This document shows, piece after piece, positions 1-8,858 of a stretch of DNA of 49,927 nt (within the stretch, counting starts at the first letter, position 1; the number at the start of each line of letters is the position of its first letter). A program made the translations under genes and the position numbers. The notes beneath the pieces were generated by a model. That model was given only the letters and a program-made list of their open reading frames with translations, did no database searches and was not told where the DNA came from. Source of the stretch: Porphyrobacter sp. (GTDB lineage: Bacteria; Pseudomonadota; Alphaproteobacteria; Sphingomonadales; Sphingomonadaceae); the NCBI GenBank assembly GCA_016125555.1, contig WGLN01000020.1:2501-52427 (forward strand). The letters are read 5' to 3'.

Positions 1-582
1 AAAGGGCCCGTCCTCGCCTTCGAACAGGCAGGCGAGACGCTCGTTGCGCGCGAACAGCCGGTCGACCCCTTGCGCGGTGACCGGGTTCACCGAGAACAGC
101 GCGCCGGGGATATAGGCGCTCGACAGCAACCGGCCGGCGGCGGGCATGTGGACGCGGTGATAGTCGCGCGGGGAGAGATAGATGGTCATGAACCGCCCTC
201 CCTCGAAGCGCCGCGCGATCTCCTCGCCGTGGTCGAGCAGTTCGGCGCAGGTGAAATGCCGCCCCTTGGCCTGGAAGATCCGGCCATCGGTGATCGTGCC
301 CAACTGGCTGATCGCGCCGTCGGCGGGGCTGAGAACGAAGCGCGCGGGATCGGCGAGCGGGCGTGCACCCTCCTTCAACTCGCGGGTGAAGAAGTCGTTG
401 AAGCTGGTGAACTCGTCGAGCCCCCGCGCCGCTTCGGCAAGGTCGACGCCATAGACCGCGGCAAAGCGCCGGATCAGGCGTGAATGCAGCCAACGCCGCT
501 CGCTCGCCGCAAGCCTCCCGGCGAGGCGCGACAGGGCATGATGGGGGAGGGCGTGCTGGAGCAGAACGAAGGGGGAGGGCAT
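1..582 (-). CDS. psd: Phosphatidylserine decarboxylase proenzyme, N-terminal part (cut by window start)
   Basis: Membrane-associated pyruvoyl enzyme that decarboxylates phosphatidylserine to phosphatidylethanolamine. Translating the minus strand from the ATG at 582 gives 194 residues in frame to base 1. They carry family signatures: LSPADGAI (the conserved Asp region), YLSPRDYHRVHMP (the conserved His region), YIPGALFSVNP and LFARNERLACLFE. These match the E. coli-type large Psd. The C-terminal self-cleavage site (the LGST-like motif) lies outside the window, so processing cannot be checked. The start lies 32 bases after the stop of the neighbouring MCP gene on the same strand, so it may be read through from the chemotaxis cluster, although its role is phospholipid synthesis. 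Confidence 0.92.
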   Translation of the reverse strand, partial: MPSPFVLLQHALPHHALSRLAGRLAASERRWLHSRLIRRFAAVYGVDLAEAARGLDEFTSFNDFFTRELKEGARPLADPARFVLSPADGAISQLGTITDGRIFQAKGRHFTCAELLDHGEEIARRFEGGRFMTIYLSPRDYHRVHMPAAGRLLSSAYIPGALFSVNPVTAQGVDRLFARNERLACLFEGEDGPF

Positions 583-614
583 GGCCCACCCCTAGCCCCC
601 ATGGGCCCGCGTTC

Positions 615-2474
615 CTAGCCCGCGCGCACCCGCGACAGGAAGCCGCGCACCTGTTCGCTGAGATGGCTGGCCTGCGCCTCGAGCTCGTTTGCGCTCGAGA
701 GCACCTGGCTCGCCGCCGCGCCGGTCGAGAGCGACAATTGCCGCACGTCCTCGATATGGCCGGAAACCTTCTCGGTCCCGCGCGCGGCGAGGTCGATGCT
801 CTGCGCAAGGTCGCGGCCCGCGACCGATTGCTGGTCGACCGCGGTGGCGATCGAGACCGCGGTGGATTCGAGCTCGCGCACCTGCCCCGCGATCTGCCGC
901 AGCGCCTTGACGCTGGCGCCGGTGGTGGTCTGCATTGCGCGGATCTGGTCGGCGACCTTCTCGGTGGCGCGGCTGGTCTGCATCGCCAGTTCCTTGACCT
1001 CGCTGGCGACCACCGCGAAGCCGCGTCCCGCCTCGCCGCCGCGCGCGGCCTCGATGCTGGCGTTCAATGCGAGCAGGTTGGTGCGCTGGGCGATGGTCTG
1101 GATCAGCTCGACCACCTGGCCGACTTCCTCGGCCGAGGCGGCCAGCGCGGAGATGGTCTCGTCGGCCTCGCCGGTCGCCTCGGTGGCGAGCCGGGCGAGT
1201 TCGCTGGATGAGGCGGCCTGGCGGCTGATCTCGCTGATCGACAGAGCGAATTCGTCGCTCGCCGCGGCTGCGGCGGTGGCGCCGGCGTTGGCCTCTTCCA
1301 TCGAGGCGGCCACTTCGCCGGTCCGGCGGCTGGCTTCCTCGGCGCTCTGCGCCATGCGGGTGGCGGTGGTGTGGAGCTGGCTCGATGCCGCGGCCACTCC
1401 GCCGACCACGTCGCCGACGGTCTGCTCGAATTGCCTCGCGACATCTTCCAGCATCGCCGCGCGGCGCGCTTCGGCTTCGATGCGCTCGCGTTCGCGCTCC
1501 TCGAGCAAGCGGCGCTCCTGCTCGGCTTTCTCGGCGCGTTCGCGCGAGCGATCCTCCATCCACTTGTTGGCGCGCTTGAACAGGTCGAGCGCGCGGACCA
1601 TTTGGCCGATTTCGTCCTCGCGCTCGGCACCCTCGATGGTGAAGTGACGGTCGCCTCCGGCGAGTTGGTTCATGCCGCCCGCGATCTCGACGATCTTGCG
1701 CGAGAAGTCGCGCGACAGGTAGGCGAGACCCACCAGCAGCACCGCCCCGCCCAAGACCGCAAGCACGGCGAGGATCAGGACCATGTTGAAGAAATAGGCG
1801 ATCCCGCGTGCCTCGAGCACGTCACCGCGCGCGGCAAGGTCGGTCGCGAGCAGGCGGGTTTCTTCGAGCAGGCGGTCGCCTGCAGCGGCGACGTCGGCGG
1901 CGGCGGCATTGGCACGGGTGCCGCCACGCACCGCCGCCAGCGCGCGGTCCGTCTCGTCGCGCAGCGCGGAGAGCCGCACCTCGAGGCCCGCGGCGCGCGG
2001 CGCCATGTCGGGCAGGTGTTCGCCGAGCGCCGCGGCGATCGCGGCGGTCTGGCGGGTCACGTCGGCCTCGCTCTCGCGGCGGCTTTCCGCAAGGCGCGGG
2101 GAGGGATCGTAAAGCGTCCGGACCGCGTGATAGCGCAGCTCGCCTGCAGCGGTCTCAAGTTCGCCCGCGGCGATGACCGCCTCCTGCACGCGTGCCGAGG
2201 CATTGTAGCGGTTCCAGAGTTCGCCGAGGCCCAGCCCGAGCACCAGCGACATGGCGAGGCCGACCGCGAAGAAGGTGCCGAAAATCGCGTTGATCTTCTG
2301 CGCCAGCGAAAGATTGCGGAACCACGCGAACTTGTCGAGGAAGCTGACGCGGACCGGCCCGGCTTCTGCCGCCGCGGCGCTGGCGTCCTCGCCCTCGAAA
2401 TCCGATCTGAGGTCGCGCACATATTCGGGAACGGCCTGTTCCTCGCGGCGCTCCTGCAGGGTCATCATGTTCAT
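615..2474 (-). CDS. Methyl-accepting chemotaxis protein (first of a tandem pair)
   Basis: Transmembrane chemoreceptor of 619 residues that should feed the CheA/CheW encoded upstream. Layout: acidic cytoplasmic N-terminus (1-60), TM1 about 62-84, periplasmic helical region about 85-225, TM2 about 226-253, HAMP about 254-307, a charged coiled coil, then the signalling domain (about 340-619). The hairpin tip at 461-497 is canonical ([19 protein letters not shown]). The periplasmic part has no recognised ligand domain; its helical composition suggests a four-helix bundle. The C-terminus ends RVRAG. The ATG at 2474 was chosen because a GGGGA stretch lies just upstream; an in-frame ATG two codons in is possible. 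It is paralogous to the next gene upstream and separated from it by 94 bases. Confidence 0.93.
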   Translation of the reverse strand: MNMMTLQERREEQAVPEYVRDLRSDFEGEDASAAAAEAGPVRVSFLDKFAWFRNLSLAQKINAIFGTFFAVGLAMSLVLGLGLGELWNRYNASARVQEAVIAAGELETAAGELRYHAVRTLYDPSPRLAESRRESEADVTRQTAAIAAALGEHLPDMAPRAAGLEVRLSALRDETDRALAAVRGGTRANAAAADVAAAGDRLLEETRLLATDLAARGDVLEARGIAYFFNMVLILAVLAVLGGAVLLVGLAYLSRDFSRKIVEIAGGMNQLAGGDRHFTIEGAEREDEIGQMVRALDLFKRANKWMEDRSRERAEKAEQERRLLEERERERIEAEARRAAMLEDVARQFEQTVGDVVGGVAAASSQLHTTATRMAQSAEEASRRTGEVAASMEEANAGATAAAAASDEFALSISEISRQAASSSELARLATEATGEADETISALAASAEEVGQVVELIQTIAQRTNLLALNASIEAARGGEAGRGFAVVASEVKELAMQTSRATEKVADQIRAMQTTTGASVKALRQIAGQVRELESTAVSIATAVDQQSVAGRDLAQSIDLAARGTEKVSGHIEDVRQLSLSTGAAASQVLSSANELEAQASHLSEQVRGFLSRVRAG

Positions 2475-2496
2475 GCAGCATTTCCCCGGATGCCTG

Positions 2497-2539
2497 GTTC
2501 AAGACTTTGTGAAGGAAAATCCTTTCCAAAAGTTTGAAC
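2497..2539. repeat. Imperfect 43-bp inverted repeat between the two MCP genes
   Basis: The outer arms are GTTCAA (2497-2502) and TTGAAC (2534-2539), continued by ACTT/AAGT with one bulge. At the centre is GGAAA-ATCC-TTTCC. It fills the middle of the 94-base gap between the two MCP genes and is much richer in A and T than its surroundings. It could be a regulator site, an mRNA hairpin setting the relative level of the two receptors, or an attenuator. There is no clear U-tract on the minus strand. Confidence 0.5.
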
Positions 2540-2568
2540 AGGCCCCGGAGAGGGCGGAACCGCGCGGC

Positions 2569-4374
2569 CTATCCCACGCGCACCCGGGTCAGGAAGGCCT
2601 GCACCTGCTGGCGCAGCGTGGCGGCCTGGGTCTCGAGGCTGGTCGCGCTGGAGAGCACCTGGCTAGCGGCCGATCCGGTCGACAGCGCCATCTGCCGCAC
2701 GTCCTCGATATGGGAGGAGACCTTCTCGGTCCCCCGCGCGGCCAGATCGATGCTGCGGGCGAGGTCCTGGCCTGCCACGGATTGCTGGTCGACCGCGCTG
2801 GCGATCGAGACCGCGGTGGTCTCGAGCTGCTCGATCTGCCCGGCGATGGCCCTGAGCGCGGAGACGCTGGCACCGGTGGTGTCCTGCATGTCGCGGATCT
2901 GCTCGGCGATCTTCTCGGTCGCGCGGCTGGTCTGGTTGGCGAGTTCCTTGACCTCGCTCGCCACCACCGCGAAGCCGCGGCCCGCCTCGCCGCCGCGCGC
3001 CGCCTCGATCGAGGCGTTGAGCGCCAGCAGATTGGTGCGCCGGGCGATGGTCTGGATCAGCTCGACGATTTCGCCGACCTGCTGCGCCGAGGTGGTGAGA
3101 GCACCGATGGTGCTGTCGGCGCGGCGTGCCGAGAGGCTCGCCTCGCGCGCCAGTTCGGCCGAGGACGCGGCCTGGCGGCTGATCTCCCCGATCGACATGG
3201 CGAATTCGTCGCTGGCAGTGGCCGCGGCGGTCGCGCCGCGGTTCGCTTCCTCCATGGCCCCCGCGGCCTCGGCGGTCCGGCGGCTGGTATCCTCTGCGGT
3301 CGTCGCCATCAGCTGCGAGGTACTCTGCAACTGACTGGAGGCTGCGACCACCCCGGTCACAACCTCGCCGACAGTGCGCTCGAACTGGTCGGCGACGTCG
3401 CGCAGCATCTTCTCGCGGGCGAGGCGCGCTTCTTCCTGCTGGATCTGCATGCGGGTCTGCTGGTCGAGCTCCGCCTTGGCGCGCTCGGCACGTTCGCGGC
3501 TGAGCCGTTCGAGGCGCTGACCGGCCCGGTGGAACACCTCGAGCGCGCGCGCCATCTCGCCGATCTCGTCGCGGCGCGCCCCGCCGGTGATGGCGATGTC
3601 GCGCTCGCCCGAGGCGAGCCGGGTCATCTGCCCCGCCATGGCCCGCAGGGCGCCGCCGACGGCACGATGGACATAGCGTTGACCGAACACCGTGAACAGG
3701 GTGAGCGCCGCGGCGATCCCGATCCAGGCGAACAGCAGCGTCTTGATGAGGTTGGCCCCGGCGTCCGAGCTGAGGTTGGCTTCCTGCCCGAGCATGGCGG
3801 CCATTTCGCGCCCTGCAGTCAGGACCGCCGCGCCGGTGGCGCCGAGTTCGCGCGCGCGCGTCGGATCGGTGCGCCCGGCCGCCACCACAGGTTCGAGCGC
3901 GATCAGCTGGCGGCGGAAATCGGCGACGCCCTCGCGGATCAGCGCGAGGCGGTCGAAGGCCTCGGGATTGGTGCTCCGCAGCGTGCCCTCGAGCACCGCG
4001 ATGCTGCGATCGGCGGCGACAAGCTCGTCTTCGGCGCTGCGCACCCGGCCGCGTTCAGCGCCGCTGGCGAGGGCTTCGGAATGGCGCAGACCCTCGCTGA
4101 GGTGGACAACCAGCCGTTCGGCCTCGATCGCGTGATCATGGGTGACGTTGATGCGCTCTGCGCGCTCGCCGAGCTGCAGAAAGCCGGCGATCGCGAACAG
4201 GCCGGCGAACAGCGCGCAGGCGAGGTTGAGGGTGAAGAACAGCGTCACCTTGCCGCCGATCGAGAGGCCGGCGAACCAGTCGTGCAGTCGTCCCGGCAGA
4301 CCGCGCCGGGCCGGCGGCGCCTCGGGCGCGCGTTCGGCGGCGAGATCGACGGCGATATCGTTGAGCGCGCTCAT
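2569..4374 (-). CDS. Methyl-accepting chemotaxis protein (second of a tandem pair)
   Basis: Chemoreceptor of 601 residues. The ATG at 4374 was chosen over an upstream in-frame start because it overlaps the stop codon of the GGDEF-EAL gene as ATGA; the upstream extension would be an arginine/proline-rich shadow of that gene. TM1 is about 42-67, a periplasmic helical region about 68-208, TM2 about 209-232, HAMP about 233-287, then a coiled coil and the signalling domain with the [19 protein letters not shown] tip. From the tip to the C-terminus it is very similar to the 615-2474 protein, while the periplasmic region differs. That pattern fits tandem duplication followed by sensor divergence. 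It ends RVRVG. Confidence 0.93.
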   Translation of the reverse strand: MSALNDIAVDLAAERAPEAPPARRGLPGRLHDWFAGLSIGGKVTLFFTLNLACALFAGLFAIAGFLQLGERAERINVTHDHAIEAERLVVHLSEGLRHSEALASGAERGRVRSAEDELVAADRSIAVLEGTLRSTNPEAFDRLALIREGVADFRRQLIALEPVVAAGRTDPTRARELGATGAAVLTAGREMAAMLGQEANLSSDAGANLIKTLLFAWIGIAAALTLFTVFGQRYVHRAVGGALRAMAGQMTRLASGERDIAITGGARRDEIGEMARALEVFHRAGQRLERLSRERAERAKAELDQQTRMQIQQEEARLAREKMLRDVADQFERTVGEVVTGVVAASSQLQSTSQLMATTAEDTSRRTAEAAGAMEEANRGATAAATASDEFAMSIGEISRQAASSAELAREASLSARRADSTIGALTTSAQQVGEIVELIQTIARRTNLLALNASIEAARGGEAGRGFAVVASEVKELANQTSRATEKIAEQIRDMQDTTGASVSALRAIAGQIEQLETTAVSIASAVDQQSVAGQDLARSIDLAARGTEKVSSHIEDVRQMALSTGSAASQVLSSATSLETQAATLRQQVQAFLTRVRVG

Positions 4375-5945
4375 GCGGCCTCCTCGTCGGCGCGATCCCC
4401 GCGCCCTTGTTCGGCAATCAGGCGGTCGACTTCGCGCGCGGGCAGCGCACGGTAATAGAGCCAGCCCTGGATCTGGTCGCACCCGGCGAGCCGCACCAGT
4501 TCGGCCTGTTCCTCGGTCTCCACCCCTTCGGCGGTCACCCCCATGTCGAGCGCGCGGGCGAGCGCGATGCTCGACAGCATCATCGCGCGGCTCGAATCGT
4601 CGCCGCCGGCAAGTTCGATGAGGCTGCGGTCGAGCTTGAGCTTCTCGAAGCGGAAGCGCCGCAGGAAGCCGATCGAGGCATAGCCGGTGCCGAAATCGTC
4701 GAGCGCGATGCGCACCCCGAAGGAGCGGATCACGTCGAGCGTGCGTTCGGCGACCACCGGATCAAGCACCAGGCAGGTTTCGGTCACTTCCAGTTCGAGC
4801 CGATGCGGCGGGAAGCCTGTCTCCTCGAGCACTTCGCCGAGGCGGATCGGGAACTCCGGGTTGCGCAGCTGGGCCGCGGAGATGTTGACCGACAGGGTGA
4901 TGCCGTCCCAGGCAAGCGCGTCGCACACCGCCTGGCGCAGCACCCACTGGCCGAGCGGGTTGATGAGACCCGAATCCTCGGCGATCGGGATGAAGACGTT
5001 GGGGCCGAGCGGATCGCGTTCCCCGCGGTCCCAGCGCAGCAGCGCCTCCACCGCGACGATCCGGCCGTGTTCGGCATCGACCAGCGGCTGGTAGGCAAGC
5101 GCGAATTCGCCCGCGGCGATGCCGGTGCGGATGTCGTCCTCGATTTCGCGCACACGCTCGCGGCGACGATCGAAGCTCTCGTTGAACCAGGTGCAGCGCA
5201 TCTTGCCGCCGCGCTTGGACATGTACATGGCGACATCGCTGCGGCGCAGCAGTTCGGAGGAGGTGAGGCGGTGGTCCGCGGTGCTGCGCGCAAGGCCGAT
5301 GCTCGCGCCCACCGGGATGTGGCGACCCTCCATCGCAACCGGCACGCTGAGGCGTTCGATGAGCGTGCGGCAGATGCCTTCGAGGATCGTGCCCGCCACC
5401 TTGCCGCCCATCACTGCGGCAAACTCGTCGCCGCCGAGCCGATAGCAGCGCGCCTCGTTGCCGCACACTTCGCTCAGCATCTCGGCGCAGCGCGCGATCA
5501 GGCGGTCCCCCATCGCATGGCCGTAATGATCGTTGACCTGCTTGAAGGCGTCGAGATCGATCAGCGCCAGCGCCACCTCGTCGTCGCCCGCCGAGAGCCG
5601 TTCGACATCCTCATGGAGTGCGCGGCGGTTGGGAAGGCGGGTGAGGCTGTCGAGAAGGCCGACCGATTCGAGCTCGCGGATCTTGGCGATCGCCGTGCGG
5701 CTGATCAGCACCAGAAGCGCCGAATAGACGAGGATCGTCGCGGTGATCAGCGGGCCCGGCGCAGCGATGGTCAGCCGGTCGTTGAGGCTCACCGCCAGCA
5801 CCGCGACGCCGGTGATCACGCAGGCGATCGACAGCGGCAGCAGCACCAGCCCGGCAGGCGTGAGACGGAGTGGCTTATTGTTCACCGACAAGCTGCTTTT
5901 CCCGTTCGCTGCGGCATTGGTCCGACCGCCCGTGCCTGAGGACAT
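4371..5945 (-). CDS. GGDEF-EAL cyclic-di-GMP turnover enzyme in the chemotaxis operon
   Basis: Membrane-anchored protein of 524 residues with both a diguanylate cyclase and a c-di-GMP phosphodiesterase domain. Two TM segments lie at about 31-54 and 66-83, with no sensory domain between them. The GGDEF domain (about 95-255) keeps an intact GGDEF at 171-175; no RxxD inhibitory site is seen at the usual place before it. The EAL domain (about 270-515) keeps EALLRW (E300), NIS, the Glu of EVTET, DDFGTGY (416-422), the Lys before LDRSLI, AEGVE and a final Gln, so catalysis looks possible in both domains. Its stop overlaps the next MCP start (ATGA). It lies 63 bases after cheR. Net direction of activity cannot be told from sequence. 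Confidence 0.93.
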   Translation of the reverse strand: MSSGTGGRTNAAANGKSSLSVNNKPLRLTPAGLVLLPLSIACVITGVAVLAVSLNDRLTIAAPGPLITATILVYSALLVLISRTAIAKIRELESVGLLDSLTRLPNRRALHEDVERLSAGDDEVALALIDLDAFKQVNDHYGHAMGDRLIARCAEMLSEVCGNEARCYRLGGDEFAAVMGGKVAGTILEGICRTLIERLSVPVAMEGRHIPVGASIGLARSTADHRLTSSELLRRSDVAMYMSKRGGKMRCTWFNESFDRRRERVREIEDDIRTGIAAGEFALAYQPLVDAEHGRIVAVEALLRWDRGERDPLGPNVFIPIAEDSGLINPLGQWVLRQAVCDALAWDGITLSVNISAAQLRNPEFPIRLGEVLEETGFPPHRLELEVTETCLVLDPVVAERTLDVIRSFGVRIALDDFGTGYASIGFLRRFRFEKLKLDRSLIELAGGDDSSRAMMLSSIALARALDMGVTAEGVETEEQAELVRLAGCDQIQGWLYYRALPAREVDRLIAEQGRGDRADEEAA

Positions 5946-5956
5946 CGTAAACAGCA

Positions 5957-5980
5957 GCGGCTAAGGAAGGGTAAAGCCGC
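5957..5980. repeat. Short inverted repeat between cheR and the GGDEF-EAL gene
   Basis: GCGGCT at 5957-5962 pairs with AGCCGC at 5975-5980 across a 12-base loop, inside the 63-base gap. The six-base stem is modest and no U-tract follows. It might attenuate readthrough from cheR, or be chance in GC-rich DNA. Confidence 0.3.
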
Positions 5981-6008
5981 AGGTCACGAAAGGCCGGGTG
6001 GCAGCGCT

Positions 6009-6875
6009 TCAGCCGGCCCGCACCCGGACAGCCTCGCGGGGAAGGACGGCGAGCGGTTCGAAGAAGCTTGCGCGGCGCGGTGCGGGCACGAATCGATCGG
6101 TCTGGCCGACCACGGTCTCGCCCGCGCCGAGCATCAGGAACCCGTCGGGCGCAACCGCGCTTGCCAGCCGTTCGAAGGCCGCGGCGCGGGTGGTGCGGTC
6201 GAAATAGAGCAGCACGTTGCGGCACAGCACCAGGTCGAAGCTCTGGCGCCCCGGGTGCGGCCCGAGGACGTTGTGCTGCCGGAACTGCACCATCCGCCGG
6301 GTCTCCTCGCGGATCTGCCAGCCGCACGCGGTCTCGTCGAAGTGACGCAGCATCTGGGTAACGCCAAGACCGCGCTGCACCTCGAACTGGCTGTAGAGCC
6401 CGCTGCGCGCGGCGTTGACGGCGCGGTGCGAGACATCGGTGCCGAGCAGCTCGATGGTCCAGCCCGCCCAGCGTTCCTTCTGCTCGGAAAAGAGCATCGC
6501 CAGCGAATAGACCTCCTGCCCCGTCGAACAGCCCGCCGACCAGATCGACAGCCGCTTCGAGGCGGCGCGGCGGCTCGCCAGCTCGGGGAGGATTTCCTGC
6601 GGCAGCTGGTCGAAAGTCGGCTTGTCGCGGAAGAAATAGGTCTCGTTGTTGAGCAGCGCCTCGACCACCTCCTGCGAGAGGTCGGGGCTCTCCGGCCCGG
6701 TGCGCGGCGCGGCGAGCAGGCAGACCAGCTGGTCGACATTGCTGATGCCGTGCTCCCGGAACACCCCGGCCAGCGCCGAGTTGACGCGCCAGCGGCGGCT
6801 TTCGGTGAGGTGCTGGCCGGTGCGTGCGGCGAGCAGGTCGGCGATGATCTGGTGCGAGGCTTCGCTGGTTTCCAC
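6009..6875 (-). CDS. cheR: Chemotaxis protein methyltransferase CheR
   Basis: Cytoplasmic SAM-dependent enzyme of 288 residues that methylates glutamates on MCP signalling domains during adaptation. It has the N-terminal helical domain (about 1-75), the hallmark NNETYFFRD (76-84), the SAM-binding SAGCSTGQE (113-121) and LCRNVLLYFD (217-226). Length is normal for CheR. No C-terminal TPR is present. It starts 12 bases after the cheB stop and is clearly cotranscribed with it. The last residues (VRVRAG) resemble the C-terminal tails of the two MCPs in the same operon. Confidence 0.95.
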   Translation of the reverse strand: METSEASHQIIADLLAARTGQHLTESRRWRVNSALAGVFREHGISNVDQLVCLLAAPRTGPESPDLSQEVVEALLNNETYFFRDKPTFDQLPQEILPELASRRAASKRLSIWSAGCSTGQEVYSLAMLFSEQKERWAGWTIELLGTDVSHRAVNAARSGLYSQFEVQRGLGVTQMLRHFDETACGWQIREETRRMVQFRQHNVLGPHPGRQSFDLVLCRNVLLYFDRTTRAAAFERLASAVAPDGFLMLGAGETVVGQTDRFVPAPRRASFFEPLAVLPREAVRVRAG

Positions 6876-6887
6876 GGGTTGCGCGCC

Positions 6888-7961
6888 TCAGCCTTGCCGC
6901 AGCATCGGAGCGGCGGCCTGCGCGAGGATGGCCTCGCCGAGCTTCTCGGGCGGGGCGATGAGACTGGCGAGGCCCGCCTTGGCGACCGCGCCGGGCATGC
7001 CCCACACCGCGCTGCTGTCGGCGTCCTGGGCGAAAATCGCACCGCCGGCGGCGACCAGTTCCTGCGCCCCCAGCACGCCGTCGCGGCCCATGCCCGACAG
7101 GATAACCCCGAGCGCGCGCCCCTCGCAGGCGTCGGCGAGGCTCGCGAGCATCGGGTCGACCGAAGGGACGCAGCCGCTCGGCGCGGGCTCCGCGCAGATG
7201 CGCGTCACCAGCCGATCCCCGGCGCGGCGCACGATGAGGTGACCGTGGCCGGGTGCGACGAGGATGCGGCCGCGGCGCACCTCGGTGCCGTCCGTGGCGA
7301 TCTCCGCGGGCCGTCCGCAGGCGTTCTCGACCTGCCGCGCGAAGACCGGGATGAAGGACGCCGGCAGGTGCTGGGTGATCAGGATCGGCAGGTCGCTTTC
7401 GCGTCCCATCACCCCCAGCATCAGCCCGAGCGCGTGGATGCCGCCGGTCGAGGCGCCGATTGCCACCACCTCGGTGCGGCGCAGGCGCGGCAGGGCGGCG
7501 GCGGGCCGGACGAACGAAACCTCGGCGCGCGCGGTTTCGCCCGCGGACGAGCCGAGCGCACGAATCTTGCCGAGCAGCTGGCTGCGGTAGTCCTCGTTGA
7601 AGCCCCCGGGGCGCGGCTTGAGCAGCGTGTCGGCGGCACCCATCGACAGCGCGGCGAGCGTGTGCTCGGCGCCGTCGACGGTCAGCGAGGAGACCACCAG
7701 CACCTGCGGGCGACCGGGCGTGGCGAGAATCGCGGGCAGGGCGTCGAGCCCGCCGATGCCGGGCATCTCGAGATCGAGCAGCACGACGTCCGCAGGTTCG
7801 GCGGCAAGCTGGGCAATGGCCCGCTCGGCGCTGCTGGCGGTGCCCGCGACAATGAGCGCGGGATCGCTTTCGACCATGCGCTTGAAGATCGTGCGCACGG
7901 TCAGCGAATCATCGACGATCATCACCCGGATTGCGCCCTCGGGGCGGCGCCGGGTGGCCAT
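6888..7961 (-). CDS. cheB: Protein-glutamate methylesterase/deamidase CheB
   Basis: Response regulator and methylesterase of 357 residues that removes methyl groups from MCPs. The receiver domain (about 10-130) has VDDS and phosphoacceptor D63 in LLDLEMPG. The catalytic domain carries the triad in its usual contexts: S171 (GASTGG), H198 (TQHLP) and D294 (GMGRDG). The start is uncertain. The ATG at 7961 places VDDS near the N-terminus as expected, but an in-frame GTG at 7988 would overlap the cheY stop (GTGA) and add nine residues; neither has a strong ribosome binding site. Confidence 0.93.
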   Translation of the reverse strand: MATRRRPEGAIRVMIVDDSLTVRTIFKRMVESDPALIVAGTASSAERAIAQLAAEPADVVLLDLEMPGIGGLDALPAILATPGRPQVLVVSSLTVDGAEHTLAALSMGAADTLLKPRPGGFNEDYRSQLLGKIRALGSSAGETARAEVSFVRPAAALPRLRRTEVVAIGASTGGIHALGLMLGVMGRESDLPILITQHLPASFIPVFARQVENACGRPAEIATDGTEVRRGRILVAPGHGHLIVRRAGDRLVTRICAEPAPSGCVPSVDPMLASLADACEGRALGVILSGMGRDGVLGAQELVAAGGAIFAQDADSSAVWGMPGAVAKAGLASLIAPPEKLGEAILAQAAAPMLRQG

Positions 7962-7984
7962 CGGCACGGGGCGCGCGGCGGAGG

Positions 7985-8350
7985 TCACGCGAAGCCGACG
8001 AGTTGCAGCTTGATCTGGAGGGTTTCGTGGTCGAACGGCTTCATCACGTATTCGTCCGCACCCGCCTCGATCGCCTCGCGGATATGCGCCACGTCGTTCT
8101 CGGTGGTGCAGAACACCACCTTGGGCGCATCGCCGCCGGGCCGCTTGCGCAGATGGAGCAGGAACTCGATGCCGGTCATCACCGGCATGTTCCAGTCGAG
8201 CAGCACCACATCGGGCATCGCCGCTTCGCAGGCATCGAGCGCCGCCTTGCCGTTCTCGGCTTCGTCGACCGCGAAGCCGAGCGTTTCGAGAATGTGCCGC
8301 GAAACCTTGCGGATGACCCGCGAATCGTCGACGATCAGGCACGTTTTCAT
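7985..8350 (-). CDS. cheY: Chemotaxis response regulator CheY
   Basis: Single-domain receiver of 121 residues. It has the acidic pair in VDDS (8-9), phosphoacceptor D52 (LLDWNMP), the switch threonines in CTTEN (82-83) and K104 (VMKPF), so it should be phosphorylated by CheA. Its output (flagellar motor, twitching or other) cannot be told, because no motility structure genes are in the window. It lies 55 bases downstream of cheW and runs directly into cheB. Confidence 0.95.
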   Translation of the reverse strand: MKTCLIVDDSRVIRKVSRHILETLGFAVDEAENGKAALDACEAAMPDVVLLDWNMPVMTGIEFLLHLRKRPGGDAPKVVFCTTENDVAHIREAIEAGADEYVMKPFDHETLQIKLQLVGFA

Positions 8351-8405
8351 GGCATTTCCTGCGTTGGACCGACCGTCAGACTAGGGGCATAGGGTAAGGA
8401 TTGGA

Positions 8406-8858
8406 TTAAGCCGCCGCCTCGATTTCGCCGCGCTGGCCGTCCGGCCCGGCGATCAGCGCGGCAAGGTCGATCAGCAGCGCAGGCCCGGTCATGGTCTCGA
8501 TCATGCCCGTCGCGATGCGCGACCATTCGGGGCCGAAGCCGCCCGGCACCTGGCCGGGTTCCCCTGCGGCGGTGGTGATGTCCTCGATCGCGTCGACCAT
8601 CAGCGCATAGGCGTGACCGCCGCTCGCCACCACGGCGGCACGGTCGTCGGTCGGGCCTTCCGCGGCCGGCAGGCCGAGCGCGCGGCGGCAATCGATCACG
8701 GTCAGCGTCTGGCTGCGCAGCGCGGCGATCCCGGCGATGAAATCGGGGGTGCGCGGCACGGGGGTGACCGCGCCGAGCTCGATCACCGACTTGACGTCGT
8801 GGGCGCTGAGCGCGCAGCGCCGTCCGGCGATCTGGATGACGACGAGCAGCTCGCTCAT
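8406..8858 (-). CDS. cheW: Chemotaxis coupling protein CheW
   Basis: Cytoplasmic adaptor of 150 residues linking MCPs to CheA. The whole protein is a CheW-like fold, with motifs such as VPRTPDFIAGI and an RSQTLTVIDCRRALGL segment typical of the family. The ATG at 8858 was chosen because it overlaps the cheA stop by four bases (ATGA) and gives the expected CheW length. A much longer in-frame reading upstream is only a shadow of cheA. Confidence 0.93.
   Translation of the reverse strand: MSELLVVIQIAGRRCALSAHDVKSVIELGAVTPVPRTPDFIAGIAALRSQTLTVIDCRRALGLPAAEGPTDDRAAVVASGGHAYALMVDAIEDITTAAGEPGQVPGGFGPEWSRIATGMIETMTGPALLIDLAALIAGPDGQRGEIEAAA

Noticed and set aside
2251..4455. Long plus-strand reading frame of over 700 codons across the MCP genes
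   Set aside because: It is antisense to two well-supported MCP genes. Its product is His/Arg/Gly-rich with no domain, typical of an opposite-strand shadow in GC-rich DNA.
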